A model generated the notes under the pieces. That model saw only the letters and a program-made list of their open reading frames with translations. It searched no databases and was not told the origin of the DNA. Below are positions 14,472-23,374 of a DNA stretch of 64,000 nucleotides, in pieces. The stretch comes from Flavobacteriaceae bacterium UBA1903. GTDB lineage: Bacteria > Bacteroidota > Bacteroidia > Flavobacteriales > Flavobacteriaceae. The stretch lies in NCBI GenBank assembly GCA_002337605.1, contig DDGL01000012.1, positions 62,001 to 126,000 on the forward strand, given 5' to 3'. Position 1 is the stretch's first letter. Every line of letters starts with the position of its first letter. The translations under genes were made by a program, and so were the position numbers.

Positions 14472-16862
14472 TTACTGTTTTACAATTTTAACCGTTTGAG
14501 AGGTATCTTGCGAGATTAATCGCATTACATAAATGCCAGTAGAAAAGTTGCTGTAATTTACCGTGGTGTTGTTTGAGTTATGCTCCGATCTAAAGACCCT
14601 TTGCCCTTGAATGTTATAAACCTCCACTGTATAGTTATGAATGCTGGTTTTAATAGTAAGGATATCCTTTACTGGGTTAGGGTAGAGGGTAAAAGCATCT
14701 ATAGGGGCATTCTCAACATTCAATACTGTTTCATCAACAATACTTATGGTGAGATCGTCAAAATAGAAGCCATCCCTACGTTCGGCACCATCTGAAGCAA
14801 ACTGAAAACGCACCAGAATAGTTTCTCCTAAGTAATCGCTTAAGTCAATTTCTTCCAGCACCCAGTCATCCTGGACGCCATCGTATAAGGGCTCTCCTTC
14901 TGGCTGAAACCCATTACTACTCCCTGCGTTTGTATACATTCCACACTGTGGCTCCCATGAGCCGCCATTATTTGTACTCACTTCAACTTGTGTGTAATCC
15001 CAATTGTTTTCAATGTTCCATTTTGCAAAGAAAGAGAGACTTGCTCCTGTTGCAGTGGTTAGATCGATTGGGCTTGAAAGAGCTATGGTTTTGTTGTCGT
15101 CGTTTTGATAGTTTCCGTTTGGAGAATCTGTAATAGAACTGGACGGAGATACAAACGTACTCCCTGTTGTACCCCAGCCATTGTTGGTGAAATTGTTAGT
15201 TGCGCTATCTCCAGCGTCTTCAAAAACAGGAGTGAGGCTCCCAAACTTTTTAGTGACTACCGTTTTTGTTTCATAACTACCGTTATTTACAACTAGTTCG
15301 TATACAATGTCATCTCCTGCGGCAGTTCCTCCTGCAAGGGTTAGGTTCACATCTCCAGAGGCTGTTTCCAGAATTTCCATTCCAGAAAAGGTGTCGCCCC
15401 CACCTACAAAAACAATGTTTGAAGATACTGGGTGTACGCTAACGGTAAAATTTCCTGTTCCCGCTACTCCTAATCGCTTAATGTCATACGTAGCAGAAAT
15501 TGTTGCATTGTTTCCTACATACTGAGACCCCGTACTAGCTACCGAAGCATAGTTATTCACCATTTTTGCAGCAGTAAGATTAAGGTACATCATCCCTTTG
15601 GAAATAGGAATAATTTGACTGGACGGAGGCCAAAAGGACGGACCAATCTCTGGCGTATACGCATAGATCTTATCGTGCGTTCCTACGGTGCCATACATAA
15701 AATCATCACTATCCCCAGCTGCTGCATATAACTCTGACGAAAGGATATTGTTGAAGCCATTTTTAGAGACTAATTCCTGACCTATCGAGTTAAGTAAAAC
15801 TTCCTCTGGGGAAGGGGTGTTAATTGCATATCCATAAGGTCTTAACAATAAATCCCCATGAGAATGGTTGTTAAAGGCCATCACAAAATCGTGTTGCTCT
15901 ACAAACCATTTCATTGCCTGATTTTCAACTTCAGAAAAAGGTGCGGTGCCACGGTATATTTCACTACCCGTATTTCCAGAACTACCATCGCCACCCCACA
16001 TGCCATTGGTAGGATCACCATTTATAAAATATTCATAATTACGGTTATTGTCTACCCCATGTCCGTTTTTTCTATTTTTTCTCCAAAAACCTCCTCCGTT
16101 GGGGTCGGTTTTTTCGTTGTATAAGTAACCATCGGGATTTACTACGGGAATAAAATAAAGTTCGGTATTGTCTACAATACTTTTTACTTCTGGATTGGTA
16201 TCGTAATTTTCTAGCAAATACCACATATAGAATATAAGTTGCGAAAGGGATGCCGGCTCACGTGCGTGGTGAATAGCCGAATATAAAATTTGTGGTTCGC
16301 CTTCAGCAGTGCTTGGGTTGTCACTTATTTTAACCCACTTAATACCATTTCCACCAATAGAAGGAGAAACCGAATTGTCCGGTTGCCCTTCGGTTAAAAA
16401 ATTGCTTATGTTTTCCTTGGCTGTAATTAGATTGGGGTAGAGTGCCTTCATCTGGTCCAACTCGTCCAGCATTTCCTGATAGGTCAGGTACCCGCCCATA
16501 CTCCCTAAATTGAAATTTACAGGAGTTTCATAATCATTACCAGCTTCGGCACAGCTTGGGTTACGTGTTGGGATAGGATTTCGGTTTTGCTGAAGAAAAA
16601 GAGCTTTGGAGTCTTCTACTAAAATTTCAACCTGAAAACCTGCAGCCCGTGCTTTATCTAATTCTGAAACAGAAAACTCTGAAATTAAAAAATGCCCTTT
16701 TTTATGAATCCCGTGTTCTACGGCCAACCCTAACGATTCCATAATTTCTAAACTGTTGGAAGCCGAGTAGGAAATTTTGGCCTTTTGATAGTTCTCCTGA
16801 ACAGGTTGTGCTACTACTATAATTGAAAGTAAAAAGCTGCAAAGTAGGAAAGCGTATTTCAT
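14472..16862 (-). CDS. Secreted M14 zinc carboxypeptidase with T9SS type A sorting domain
   Basis: 796 residues. A signal peptide (about 1-19) and a propeptide-like region lead to the M14 catalytic domain (about 120-440). Zinc ligands are His199 and Glu202 in HHAREP and His333 in NNHSHG. NPDGY (242-246) and DNNRNY match substrate-binding loops, and the catalytic Glu405 is in YTPEIG. A beta-sandwich region follows, including a jelly-roll/MAM-like segment with DGFYFDDLTI. The last 75 or so residues (FTLYPNPVKDILTI...GIYVMRLIS...VKIVKQ) are a type A T9SS sorting domain, so the enzyme is exported to the surface or medium by the gliding-associated secretion system. Confidence 0.95.
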   Translation of the reverse strand: MKYAFLLCSFLLSIIVVAQPVQENYQKAKISYSASNSLEIMESLGLAVEHGIHKKGHFLISEFSVSELDKARAAGFQVEILVEDSKALFLQQNRNPIPTRNPSCAEAGNDYETPVNFNLGSMGGYLTYQEMLDELDQMKALYPNLITAKENISNFLTEGQPDNSVSPSIGGNGIKWVKISDNPSTAEGEPQILYSAIHHAREPASLSQLIFYMWYLLENYDTNPEVKSIVDNTELYFIPVVNPDGYLYNEKTDPNGGGFWRKNRKNGHGVDNNRNYEYFINGDPTNGMWGGDGSSGNTGSEIYRGTAPFSEVENQAMKWFVEQHDFVMAFNNHSHGDLLLRPYGYAINTPSPEEVLLNSIGQELVSKNGFNNILSSELYAAAGDSDDFMYGTVGTHDKIYAYTPEIGPSFWPPSSQIIPISKGMMYLNLTAAKMVNNYASVASTGSQYVGNNATISATYDIKRLGVAGTGNFTVSVHPVSSNIVFVGGGDTFSGMEILETASGDVNLTLAGGTAAGDDIVYELVVNNGSYETKTVVTKKFGSLTPVFEDAGDSATNNFTNNGWGTTGSTFVSPSSSITDSPNGNYQNDDNKTIALSSPIDLTTATGASLSFFAKWNIENNWDYTQVEVSTNNGGSWEPQCGMYTNAGSSNGFQPEGEPLYDGVQDDWVLEEIDLSDYLGETILVRFQFASDGAERRDGFYFDDLTISIVDETVLNVENAPIDAFTLYPNPVKDILTIKTSIHNYTVEVYNIQGQRVFRSEHNSNNTTVNYSNFSTGIYVMRLISQDTSQTVKIVKQ

Positions 16863-16978
16863 AATTGGGGTTTAAGGTTAAGTACTACTAGTCCATAAAT
16901 ACGCAAACTCCTTACAGTAGAAACGAGGGGTCTCTGTATTTGAGACACTTTAAAAAATAAATAATCCGATCCTCTTGA

Positions 16979-19900
16979 TTAGCGAACAGTTTCCAGCCAC
17001 TTACGTGCGTTTACAAATCCTTCCAGCCATGGGGATACTTCATCATTGCGATCGCCCGGGTAGTTTGCCCAGTTCCAGGAAAATGTGGAGCGTTCTAGGT
17101 GTGGCATCATTACCAAATGCCTTCCCGTGGTATCGGTCATCATAGCAGTATTGTAATCGCTGCCATTTGGATTGCTAGGAAAAGCATCGTAGCCATATTT
17201 TCCAACAATGTTGTAATGACTTTCTTCTTTTGGAAAGCTAAATTTCCCTTCCCCGTGTGCTGCCCAGATACCCAGAGTACTTCCCGCTAAGCTCGAAAGC
17301 ATCACCGAGTTGTTTTCCTGGATGGTAACCGAAGTAAAGTTACACTCAAACTTCCCTGTTTCGTTATGGAGCATTTTAGGTTTTTCATTGTCATTGGGAG
17401 TCATAAGACCCAATTCAATAAACAATTGGCAACCGTTACAGACCCCCAGCGAAAGGGTGTCTTCGCGATTAAAGAAATCTTTTAAGGCTTTATTTGCTTT
17501 CTCATTGTACAAAAAGGCACCCGCCCAGCCTTTGGCGCTTCCCAGTACATCACTGTTGGAGAATCCTCCCACGGCAGCAATAAACTGAATGTCTTCTAGT
17601 GTTTCACGACCAGAGATGAGGTCGGTCATATGGACATCTTTTACGTCAAATCCAGCGAGGTACATGGCGTTTGCCATTTCGCGTTCGCTATTACTACCTT
17701 TTTCACGAATTACAGCAGCTTTTATTCGGTTTGCACTTCGACTGCGCTCAGTGTGAAATTGTGCTAATGTGTTTATATATTTCTTCGGGAATGTAAACTG
17801 AAGGGGTTGTTTTTTATAATTGTTGAAACGTGCTAAGGCCAATGTGTCCCCACTCTGTTTTTTGTCCAGCAAATACGAAGTTTTATACCACGTATCGCGC
17901 ATTTCAGGAATTGAAAAAGTTTCAGTTTCTGAATGATTTGTAATTTCAAGGGTCTCAGTTTCGGTTACAGAACCAATCTTGACAAAATCCACATTGTTTT
18001 CAGCAAGCATTTTCTCTACTGCGGTATCATCTTGTGCCTGAATCACCACAGCACAATTTTCAGCAAACAGCAATTTCACGGTATCTTCTTCACCCAATGC
18101 TGAAAGGTCCAATCTTGCACCCAGATCTAAATCTGCAAAACACATTTCTAACAGGGTAGTAATGAGTCCGCCCGAAGCTACATCATGACCTGCGGCTATC
18201 TCTTCTTCACTAATTAACGTCTGTAATGTATTGAAAACTGTTTTTACATACGTAGCACTTTTCACCGTTGGGGCTTCATTTCCAATTGTATTTAGGGTTT
18301 GTGCAAAGGAAGAGCCACCCAGTTTAAAACTATCCTGTGAAAATGAAATATAATACAAACTACCCGCATCTTTTTGCAGCACAGGTTCTACCACTTTTGA
18401 AATAGCATTACAGTGCCCTGCAGCCGAAATAATTACAGTTCCGGGAGAGATCACCTCTTCGTTTTTGTATTTCTGTTTCATAGAAAGCGAATCTTTTCCG
18501 GTAGGTACATTGATGCCTAAATCGATTGAAAATTCACTTACTGCTTCCACGGCTTTGTACAAACGGGCATCTTCGCCTTCGTTATTACAAGGCCACATCC
18601 AGTTAGCAGACAGGGAGATACTCTTTAATTGGTCTTCTAAAGGAGCCCAGACTATATTGGTTAAGGACTCGGTAATAGAGTTTCTGGCACCTGCCACGGG
18701 ATCTATCAATCCTGAAATAGGAGAGTGCCCAATGCTGGTAGCCACTCCGTTTTTACCGTTATAGTCCAGCGCCATTACACCACAATTGTTAAGTGGTAAT
18801 TGCAAAGGCCCGGCACATTGTTGTTTCGCTACGCGCCCAGTAACACAACGGTCTGCTTTGTTGGTGAGCCAGTCTTTACATGCAACGGCTTCCAATTGTA
18901 ATACTTGCGAAACGTAGTCTTTTATTTTTGAAGTTTCGTAAGATGAATTTTTATAGTTTCTTTGAATTGAAACATCTTTCATAATAGTTTTTGGCGAGCT
19001 GCCAAACATATCGGCCAATTCAAAATCCATGGGTTTTGCACCTGTGGTTTTACTCTCAAAAACAAACTTGTAATCGCCAGTCACTTCGCCTACCTTATAC
19101 ATTGGAGAACGTTCACGGTCTGCAATACGTTGTAGCTTATCCAGGTGTTGTTCGCCAATGACCAAGCCCATACGTTCCTGGCTTTCGTTGCCAATTATTT
19201 CTTTAGCAGAAAGGGTTGGGTCTCCTACTGGTAATTTGTCCAGATCAATTTTTCCGCCAGTTTCTTCAACCAGTTCGCTCAAACAATTAAGATGCCCTCC
19301 AGCACCGTGATCGTGGATGGAAATAATTTCGTTATGGTCGCTTTCTACCATACCGCGTACGGCATTTGCAGCGCGTTTTTGCATTTCAGGGTTAGAGCGC
19401 TGGATTGCGTTTAGTTCGATCCCGCTGGAAAACTCACCAGTATCAGCACTGGAAACAGCAGCGCCTCCCATTCCAATCCGGTAATTTTCACCACCTAAGA
19501 TGACCACTTTATCACCTTTAGCAGGAATGTCCTTTAAAGCCTGGTCTGCTTTTCCGTAGCCAATACCTCCGGCAAGCATAATAACTTTATCAAAGCCAAG
19601 TTTACGGGCATGTTCCTGGTGTTCGAATGTTAACACAGAACCAGCAATTAGGGGTTGTCCAAATTTATTTCCAAAGTCTGAAGCTCCGTTACTTGCTTTA
19701 ATTAAAATGTCCAATGGTGTCTGGTACAGCCAATCGCGTGCGGGCATTGCCTGTTCCCAGGGTCGGTTTTCTTCCAGACGGGAATACGATGTCATGTAAA
19801 CAGCGGTTCCTGCAAGGGGAAGCGATCCTTTTCCACCTGCCAGGCGGTCTCGTATTTCACCACCACTTCCTGTTGCAGCCCCGTTAAAAGGCTCTACGGT

Positions 19901-20659
19901 TGTTGGGAAGTTATGTGTTTCGGCTTTTAAGGAAATAACACTTTCAAAGTCTTTGGTTTCATAAAATTCCGGAATGTCTGGCGCTTTGGGAGCAAACTGG
20001 GTTGCTTTAGGACCTTTTACAAAGGCTACATTGTCTTTATAGGCTGAAACAATGCCATTGGGGTGTGCTTCCGATGTTTTTTTTATCAGTTTGAAAAGCG
20101 ATGAAGGCATTTCTTCTCCATCGATAATAAAAGTTCCGTTGAATATTTTATGACGGCAATGCTCGCTATTTGCCTGACTAAAACCGAATACTTCACTATC
20201 GGTTAATTTTCTACCTAATTTTGTGGCTAAATTTTCAAGGTACACGACCTCTTCATCACTTAGGGCTAACCCTTCCGTTTTGTTGTAATCCCCAATGTTA
20301 CTAATTTCCTTAATGCCTTCGGGTTGTATAGCGATGTTGAAAATATCCTGATCTAATGCAGGATATTTTTGTGATAACATAGGGTCGAAATCTGTAAATT
20401 TTTCACTTACGTTTTTAAATTCTTCAATTCTAATAATACCTTCAATACCCATATTCTGGGTAATTTCAACAGCATTAGTACTCCAGGGAGTTATCATGGC
20501 AGCGCGTGGACCAATAAAAAAATCCGCTATTGCGGACTGTTCTATCTTAGGTTGGTTTCCAAAAAGCCACACCAATTTTTGACTGTTTTCTGAAGTAATT
20601 TCCCCTTGGGTTTGTACAGCAAAAATGTTGTTTTTTGCATTTCCGAAGAAGTGGATCAT
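16979..20659 (-). CDS. purL: Phosphoribosylformylglycinamidine synthase
   Basis: 1226 residues, the single-chain form (E. coli 1295). Converts FGAR plus glutamine and ATP to FGAM in purine synthesis. The N-terminal PurS-like and linker region includes GFSQANSEHCRHKIFNG. Two AIRS-like halves follow, with ETHNFPT and GVATSIGHSP. The C-terminal class I glutaminase domain has LGVCNGCQ with the catalytic Cys, and AHGEGKFSF with the His. The linker before the glutaminase contains FHTERSRSANRIKAAV. The residues HTERSRSA are encoded by a CTTCGA...CTCAG dispersed element inserted in frame (17734-17755). The gene is a single unit. Confidence 0.97.
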   Translation of the reverse strand: MIHFFGNAKNNIFAVQTQGEITSENSQKLVWLFGNQPKIEQSAIADFFIGPRAAMITPWSTNAVEITQNMGIEGIIRIEEFKNVSEKFTDFDPMLSQKYPALDQDIFNIAIQPEGIKEISNIGDYNKTEGLALSDEEVVYLENLATKLGRKLTDSEVFGFSQANSEHCRHKIFNGTFIIDGEEMPSSLFKLIKKTSEAHPNGIVSAYKDNVAFVKGPKATQFAPKAPDIPEFYETKDFESVISLKAETHNFPTTVEPFNGAATGSGGEIRDRLAGGKGSLPLAGTAVYMTSYSRLEENRPWEQAMPARDWLYQTPLDILIKASNGASDFGNKFGQPLIAGSVLTFEHQEHARKLGFDKVIMLAGGIGYGKADQALKDIPAKGDKVVILGGENYRIGMGGAAVSSADTGEFSSGIELNAIQRSNPEMQKRAANAVRGMVESDHNEIISIHDHGAGGHLNCLSELVEETGGKIDLDKLPVGDPTLSAKEIIGNESQERMGLVIGEQHLDKLQRIADRERSPMYKVGEVTGDYKFVFESKTTGAKPMDFELADMFGSSPKTIMKDVSIQRNYKNSSYETSKIKDYVSQVLQLEAVACKDWLTNKADRCVTGRVAKQQCAGPLQLPLNNCGVMALDYNGKNGVATSIGHSPISGLIDPVAGARNSITESLTNIVWAPLEDQLKSISLSANWMWPCNNEGEDARLYKAVEAVSEFSIDLGINVPTGKDSLSMKQKYKNEEVISPGTVIISAAGHCNAISKVVEPVLQKDAGSLYYISFSQDSFKLGGSSFAQTLNTIGNEAPTVKSATYVKTVFNTLQTLISEEEIAAGHDVASGGLITTLLEMCFADLDLGARLDLSALGEEDTVKLLFAENCAVVIQAQDDTAVEKMLAENNVDFVKIGSVTETETLEITNHSETETFSIPEMRDTWYKTSYLLDKKQSGDTLALARFNNYKKQPLQFTFPKKYINTLAQFHTERSRSANRIKAAVIREKGSNSEREMANAMYLAGFDVKDVHMTDLISGRETLEDIQFIAAVGGFSNSDVLGSAKGWAGAFLYNEKANKALKDFFNREDTLSLGVCNGCQLFIELGLMTPNDNEKPKMLHNETGKFECNFTSVTIQENNSVMLSSLAGSTLGIWAAHGEGKFSFPKEESHYNIVGKYGYDAFPSNPNGSDYNTAMMTDTTGRHLVMMPHLERSTFSWNWANYPGDRNDEVSPWLEGFVNARKWLETVR
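17734..17755. repeat. Dispersed CTTCGA...CTCAG element translated inside purL
   Basis: The element starts CACTTCGACTGCGCTCAGTG and ends at 17755. It matches the elements at 10426-10447 and elsewhere in this window. On the purL strand it encodes HTERSRSA in frame, between the AIRS-like half and the glutaminase domain. Confidence 0.8.
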
Positions 20660-20714
20660 CCGCTTAGAATTTTAGGGCCCAAGTTGAATACACTCAGGCA
20701 AGTTTTTGAAGTTG

Positions 20715-20722
20715 CAAAGATA
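20715..20722 (-). promoter_or_regulatory. Probable -7 element of purL (TATCTTTG)
   Basis: The minus strand reads TATCTTTG 56 bp upstream of the purL ATG, a perfect TAnnTTTG. The -33 region at 19-bp spacing is a run of A with no TTTG, so only half the promoter is convincing. Confidence 0.45.
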
Positions 20723-20898
20723 GTGAATTTGAAATTATTTTTTTGTATTTGAAACCTAAATACCGAAGCGGTAAATTATCTCTAAAGACATTTTTTTTAA
20801 TTGACCTGTTTTGTCGTAAATTGCTCCCTCATTTTTGGGTGTAAGGTAGTGATGCTAAAGCGACTTACTTCAAATGTTAATCAATTTAAAATAAAATT

Positions 20899-23055
20899 AT
20901 GAAAAAGAACTTTTTACTCACTCTTGTAGCTGTTTGTGTTGGTGCACTCACGTTTGCGCAAGATACGTTCCCGCCTGTATTAGTTACGCAAGGTACCTTT
21001 TTAGGAGAAACGGCGGCATTAAGAGACGCACCCATTGCTCCTTTATTTACTGAGGACATAACCGATGAGTTTAGAATTGACCAGAGGTTTACCTATACGG
21101 GAGGAATGACAGACGGTGGTTCACCAGACGGGTTTGACCCATTGGTGCAAACGGAAGCTCCACTCCACGCTGCTCGAAACCTGGATCAAAATTTTGATGG
21201 TATCACCGTAGCTGAAGCCGGAGGTGCTATTCCCCCGGATCCTTCGGGAGCTGTGGGTCCAGATCACTACGTAACTGCTGTGAATTTAGCTATAAAAATA
21301 TTTGACAAGCAAGGGAATGTTTTGGCAGGCCCTACTAACTTAAGCTCATTTTTTGGATTTGTAGGTCAAGGAGACCCTATTGTAATGTACGACCAGCTTG
21401 CAGATCGCTATTTTGTAAGTCAATTCCGTACTTCAAATAACGCATTATTGATTGCTGTTTCTACAACTGCAGACCCAACAGGAACATATTATGTGTATCA
21501 ATACCCCTTGAGTTCATTTCCAGATTATCCACATTACAGTGTATGGCCTACCGCTTACTTTTTAACAGCGAACAAAGGAGGTCAAACTACATATGCGTTT
21601 GACAGAGAGGTTATGTTAAGAGGTGGCAATGCGCCTTCCTTAGTTGGTTTTAATCTTCCGGGAGTTGTTAGAAACCCTAATACAGTATTTAGTCCAGAAC
21701 CAGCTAATTTATTGGGAAGAATTTCTCCTGCAGACGTGCCGGGGTATATTGTTTACCTTCAGGATGATGCCTGGAGTGGGGTGTCTGTAGACCATTTAAA
21801 AATTTGGACAATAGAGGTAGACTTTGATGGTACTAGTACTATTTCGGCTCCCGATGAAATCCCGGTACAGCCTTTTGATAGTTTCTTCCGACCCTTTGGT
21901 TCTGGAGATTTTAACCAACCAGGAACTTCGCAACGAATAGATGGAATTGGTGGGGTAATATCTTATATGGCCAACTATAGAAGTTATGATACACATAATT
22001 CATTACTAGTAAACTTTAACTCGGACATTGGTTCGCAAAAAGGGGCAATTAGATGGATAGAGCTTAGAAATGTAGGCAACGGTCCCTTTGTTGTTTTTCA
22101 AGAAGGAACCTATTCAATCGCAGACGATGTAAACCGTTTTATGGGAAGCACAACAATGGATAAGGATGGTAATATAGGACTGGCTTATAATGTTTCAGGG
22201 AATACTACATTTCCGGGGATACGCTATACAGGTAGACTAGCAACAGACCCCTTAGGAACCATGACGTTTCCGGAAACAACTATTATCGATGGAGAAGGGG
22301 GTGTAGGAACTTTTAACAGATTTGGAGATTACGCTCAAATGACCATGGATATTGACAACCTTACCTATTGGTATACAGGAGAATATATGGGGCCTTCCAA
22401 TAATTTCTGGAAAACAAGAGTGGCTTCATTTACACTTGGGGCTCCAGAAACAAATGATGTAGGGGTGTATGCATTTGCAAACCCATTGTATGAAGGACCG
22501 TTTACAAATGCTGAAACTATTGAAGCAGAAATAGCCAATTTTGGAACAAACAGTCAAACGGGTTTTGATGTTGAATTACGATTAAACGGTACATTAGTTA
22601 CTACCGATACTTTCTCAGGAACATTGGCTCCTGGAGAAAGGGCTACACACGTATTTAGCGAAACGTTAGATCTTTCTGTTCCAGGAGACTTTTTAGTGTC
22701 TGGAACAGCAGTATTGGCCGGAGATACCTACAATGCAAACGATGAGTTTGTTTTTAAGTATGTTCAAGAAGATGAATTAGGAATTAGCAATCAATCGTTC
22801 CTGGATAGAAACTTATTAATTTATCCAACGACAGACAGAACCTATGAAATTTTCCTTTCCACTGCGGCAGACTATGGTGATGTGAATTTTACTTTATTTG
22901 ACTATACAGGGAAGCAAATTTTCAATGGTCCCTTAAGTCAGGATAGTACTGGATATAAAGCTCAGGTAAATATGAGTACGAAAGCTGCTGGAGTCTACAT
23001 AGTTCAGATACAAAATAGTGTTACTACTATGAGTAAGAAGATTTTAGTAAAGTAG
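20899..23055 (+). CDS. T9SS-secreted protein, paralogue 1 of a tandem pair
   Basis: 718 residues. A signal peptide covers about residues 1-21 (ending LTFAQ). A large domain (about 95-515) has the signature PPDPSGAVGPDHYV, then YDQLADRYFVSQF, a propeller or glycosidase-like beta pattern of unknown function. A CARDB-like beta sandwich (about 525-620) is followed by a T9SS type A sorting tail (about 640-718; LLIYPTTDRTYEIFLS...GVYIVQIQN...KKILVK). The same large domain recurs in the next gene. It is probably a cell-surface or released protein. It has its own terminator 30 bp downstream, so the pair is not an obligate operon. Confidence 0.88.
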   Translation: MKKNFLLTLVAVCVGALTFAQDTFPPVLVTQGTFLGETAALRDAPIAPLFTEDITDEFRIDQRFTYTGGMTDGGSPDGFDPLVQTEAPLHAARNLDQNFDGITVAEAGGAIPPDPSGAVGPDHYVTAVNLAIKIFDKQGNVLAGPTNLSSFFGFVGQGDPIVMYDQLADRYFVSQFRTSNNALLIAVSTTADPTGTYYVYQYPLSSFPDYPHYSVWPTAYFLTANKGGQTTYAFDREVMLRGGNAPSLVGFNLPGVVRNPNTVFSPEPANLLGRISPADVPGYIVYLQDDAWSGVSVDHLKIWTIEVDFDGTSTISAPDEIPVQPFDSFFRPFGSGDFNQPGTSQRIDGIGGVISYMANYRSYDTHNSLLVNFNSDIGSQKGAIRWIELRNVGNGPFVVFQEGTYSIADDVNRFMGSTTMDKDGNIGLAYNVSGNTTFPGIRYTGRLATDPLGTMTFPETTIIDGEGGVGTFNRFGDYAQMTMDIDNLTYWYTGEYMGPSNNFWKTRVASFTLGAPETNDVGVYAFANPLYEGPFTNAETIEAEIANFGTNSQTGFDVELRLNGTLVTTDTFSGTLAPGERATHVFSETLDLSVPGDFLVSGTAVLAGDTYNANDEFVFKYVQEDELGISNQSFLDRNLLIYPTTDRTYEIFLSTAADYGDVNFTLFDYTGKQIFNGPLSQDSTGYKAQVNMSTKAAGVYIVQIQNSVTTMSKKILVK

Positions 23056-23085
23056 AATAGCTAGAAACGCTTTACCTAAAAAAAG

Positions 23086-23114
23086 GCATCCATTTTAATG
23101 GATGCTTTTTTTTT
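23086..23114 (+). terminator. Intrinsic terminator after T9SS paralogue 1
   Basis: GCATCCAT (23086-23093) and ATGGATGC (23098-23105) form a perfect stem around TTTA, followed by nine T (23106-23114). Confidence 0.9.
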
Positions 23115-23374
23115 CGCAATTTCGGGGAGCAATAACTACTGCGTTTTTTAGGGAAGGGATAAGGAGGCTTTTTAGAATAAGACTCTCAGAATTAGAAGAA
23201 CAAGGAGTAGATTTCTCTTTTTTTGACTTCCTTATTTTTTAATCTGAGTTTAGAATACCTGAACACTTACCCCTGAGGCTTAGTCTATTCCTGCAGTAAA
23301 CTAATTTCTAGTAGCTTACTAGGCTATACTGTCTCAAAATTCACTATCTTGGGGCTTCTTAAAAAACACACAAA
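23115..23374. other. Gene-free gap between the two T9SS paralogues
   Basis: About 260 bp after the terminator with no convincing open frame, RNA or repeat. TATCTTGG at about 23342-23349, 26 bp before the next ATG, is a weak -7 candidate. Nothing else stands out. Confidence 0.5.
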
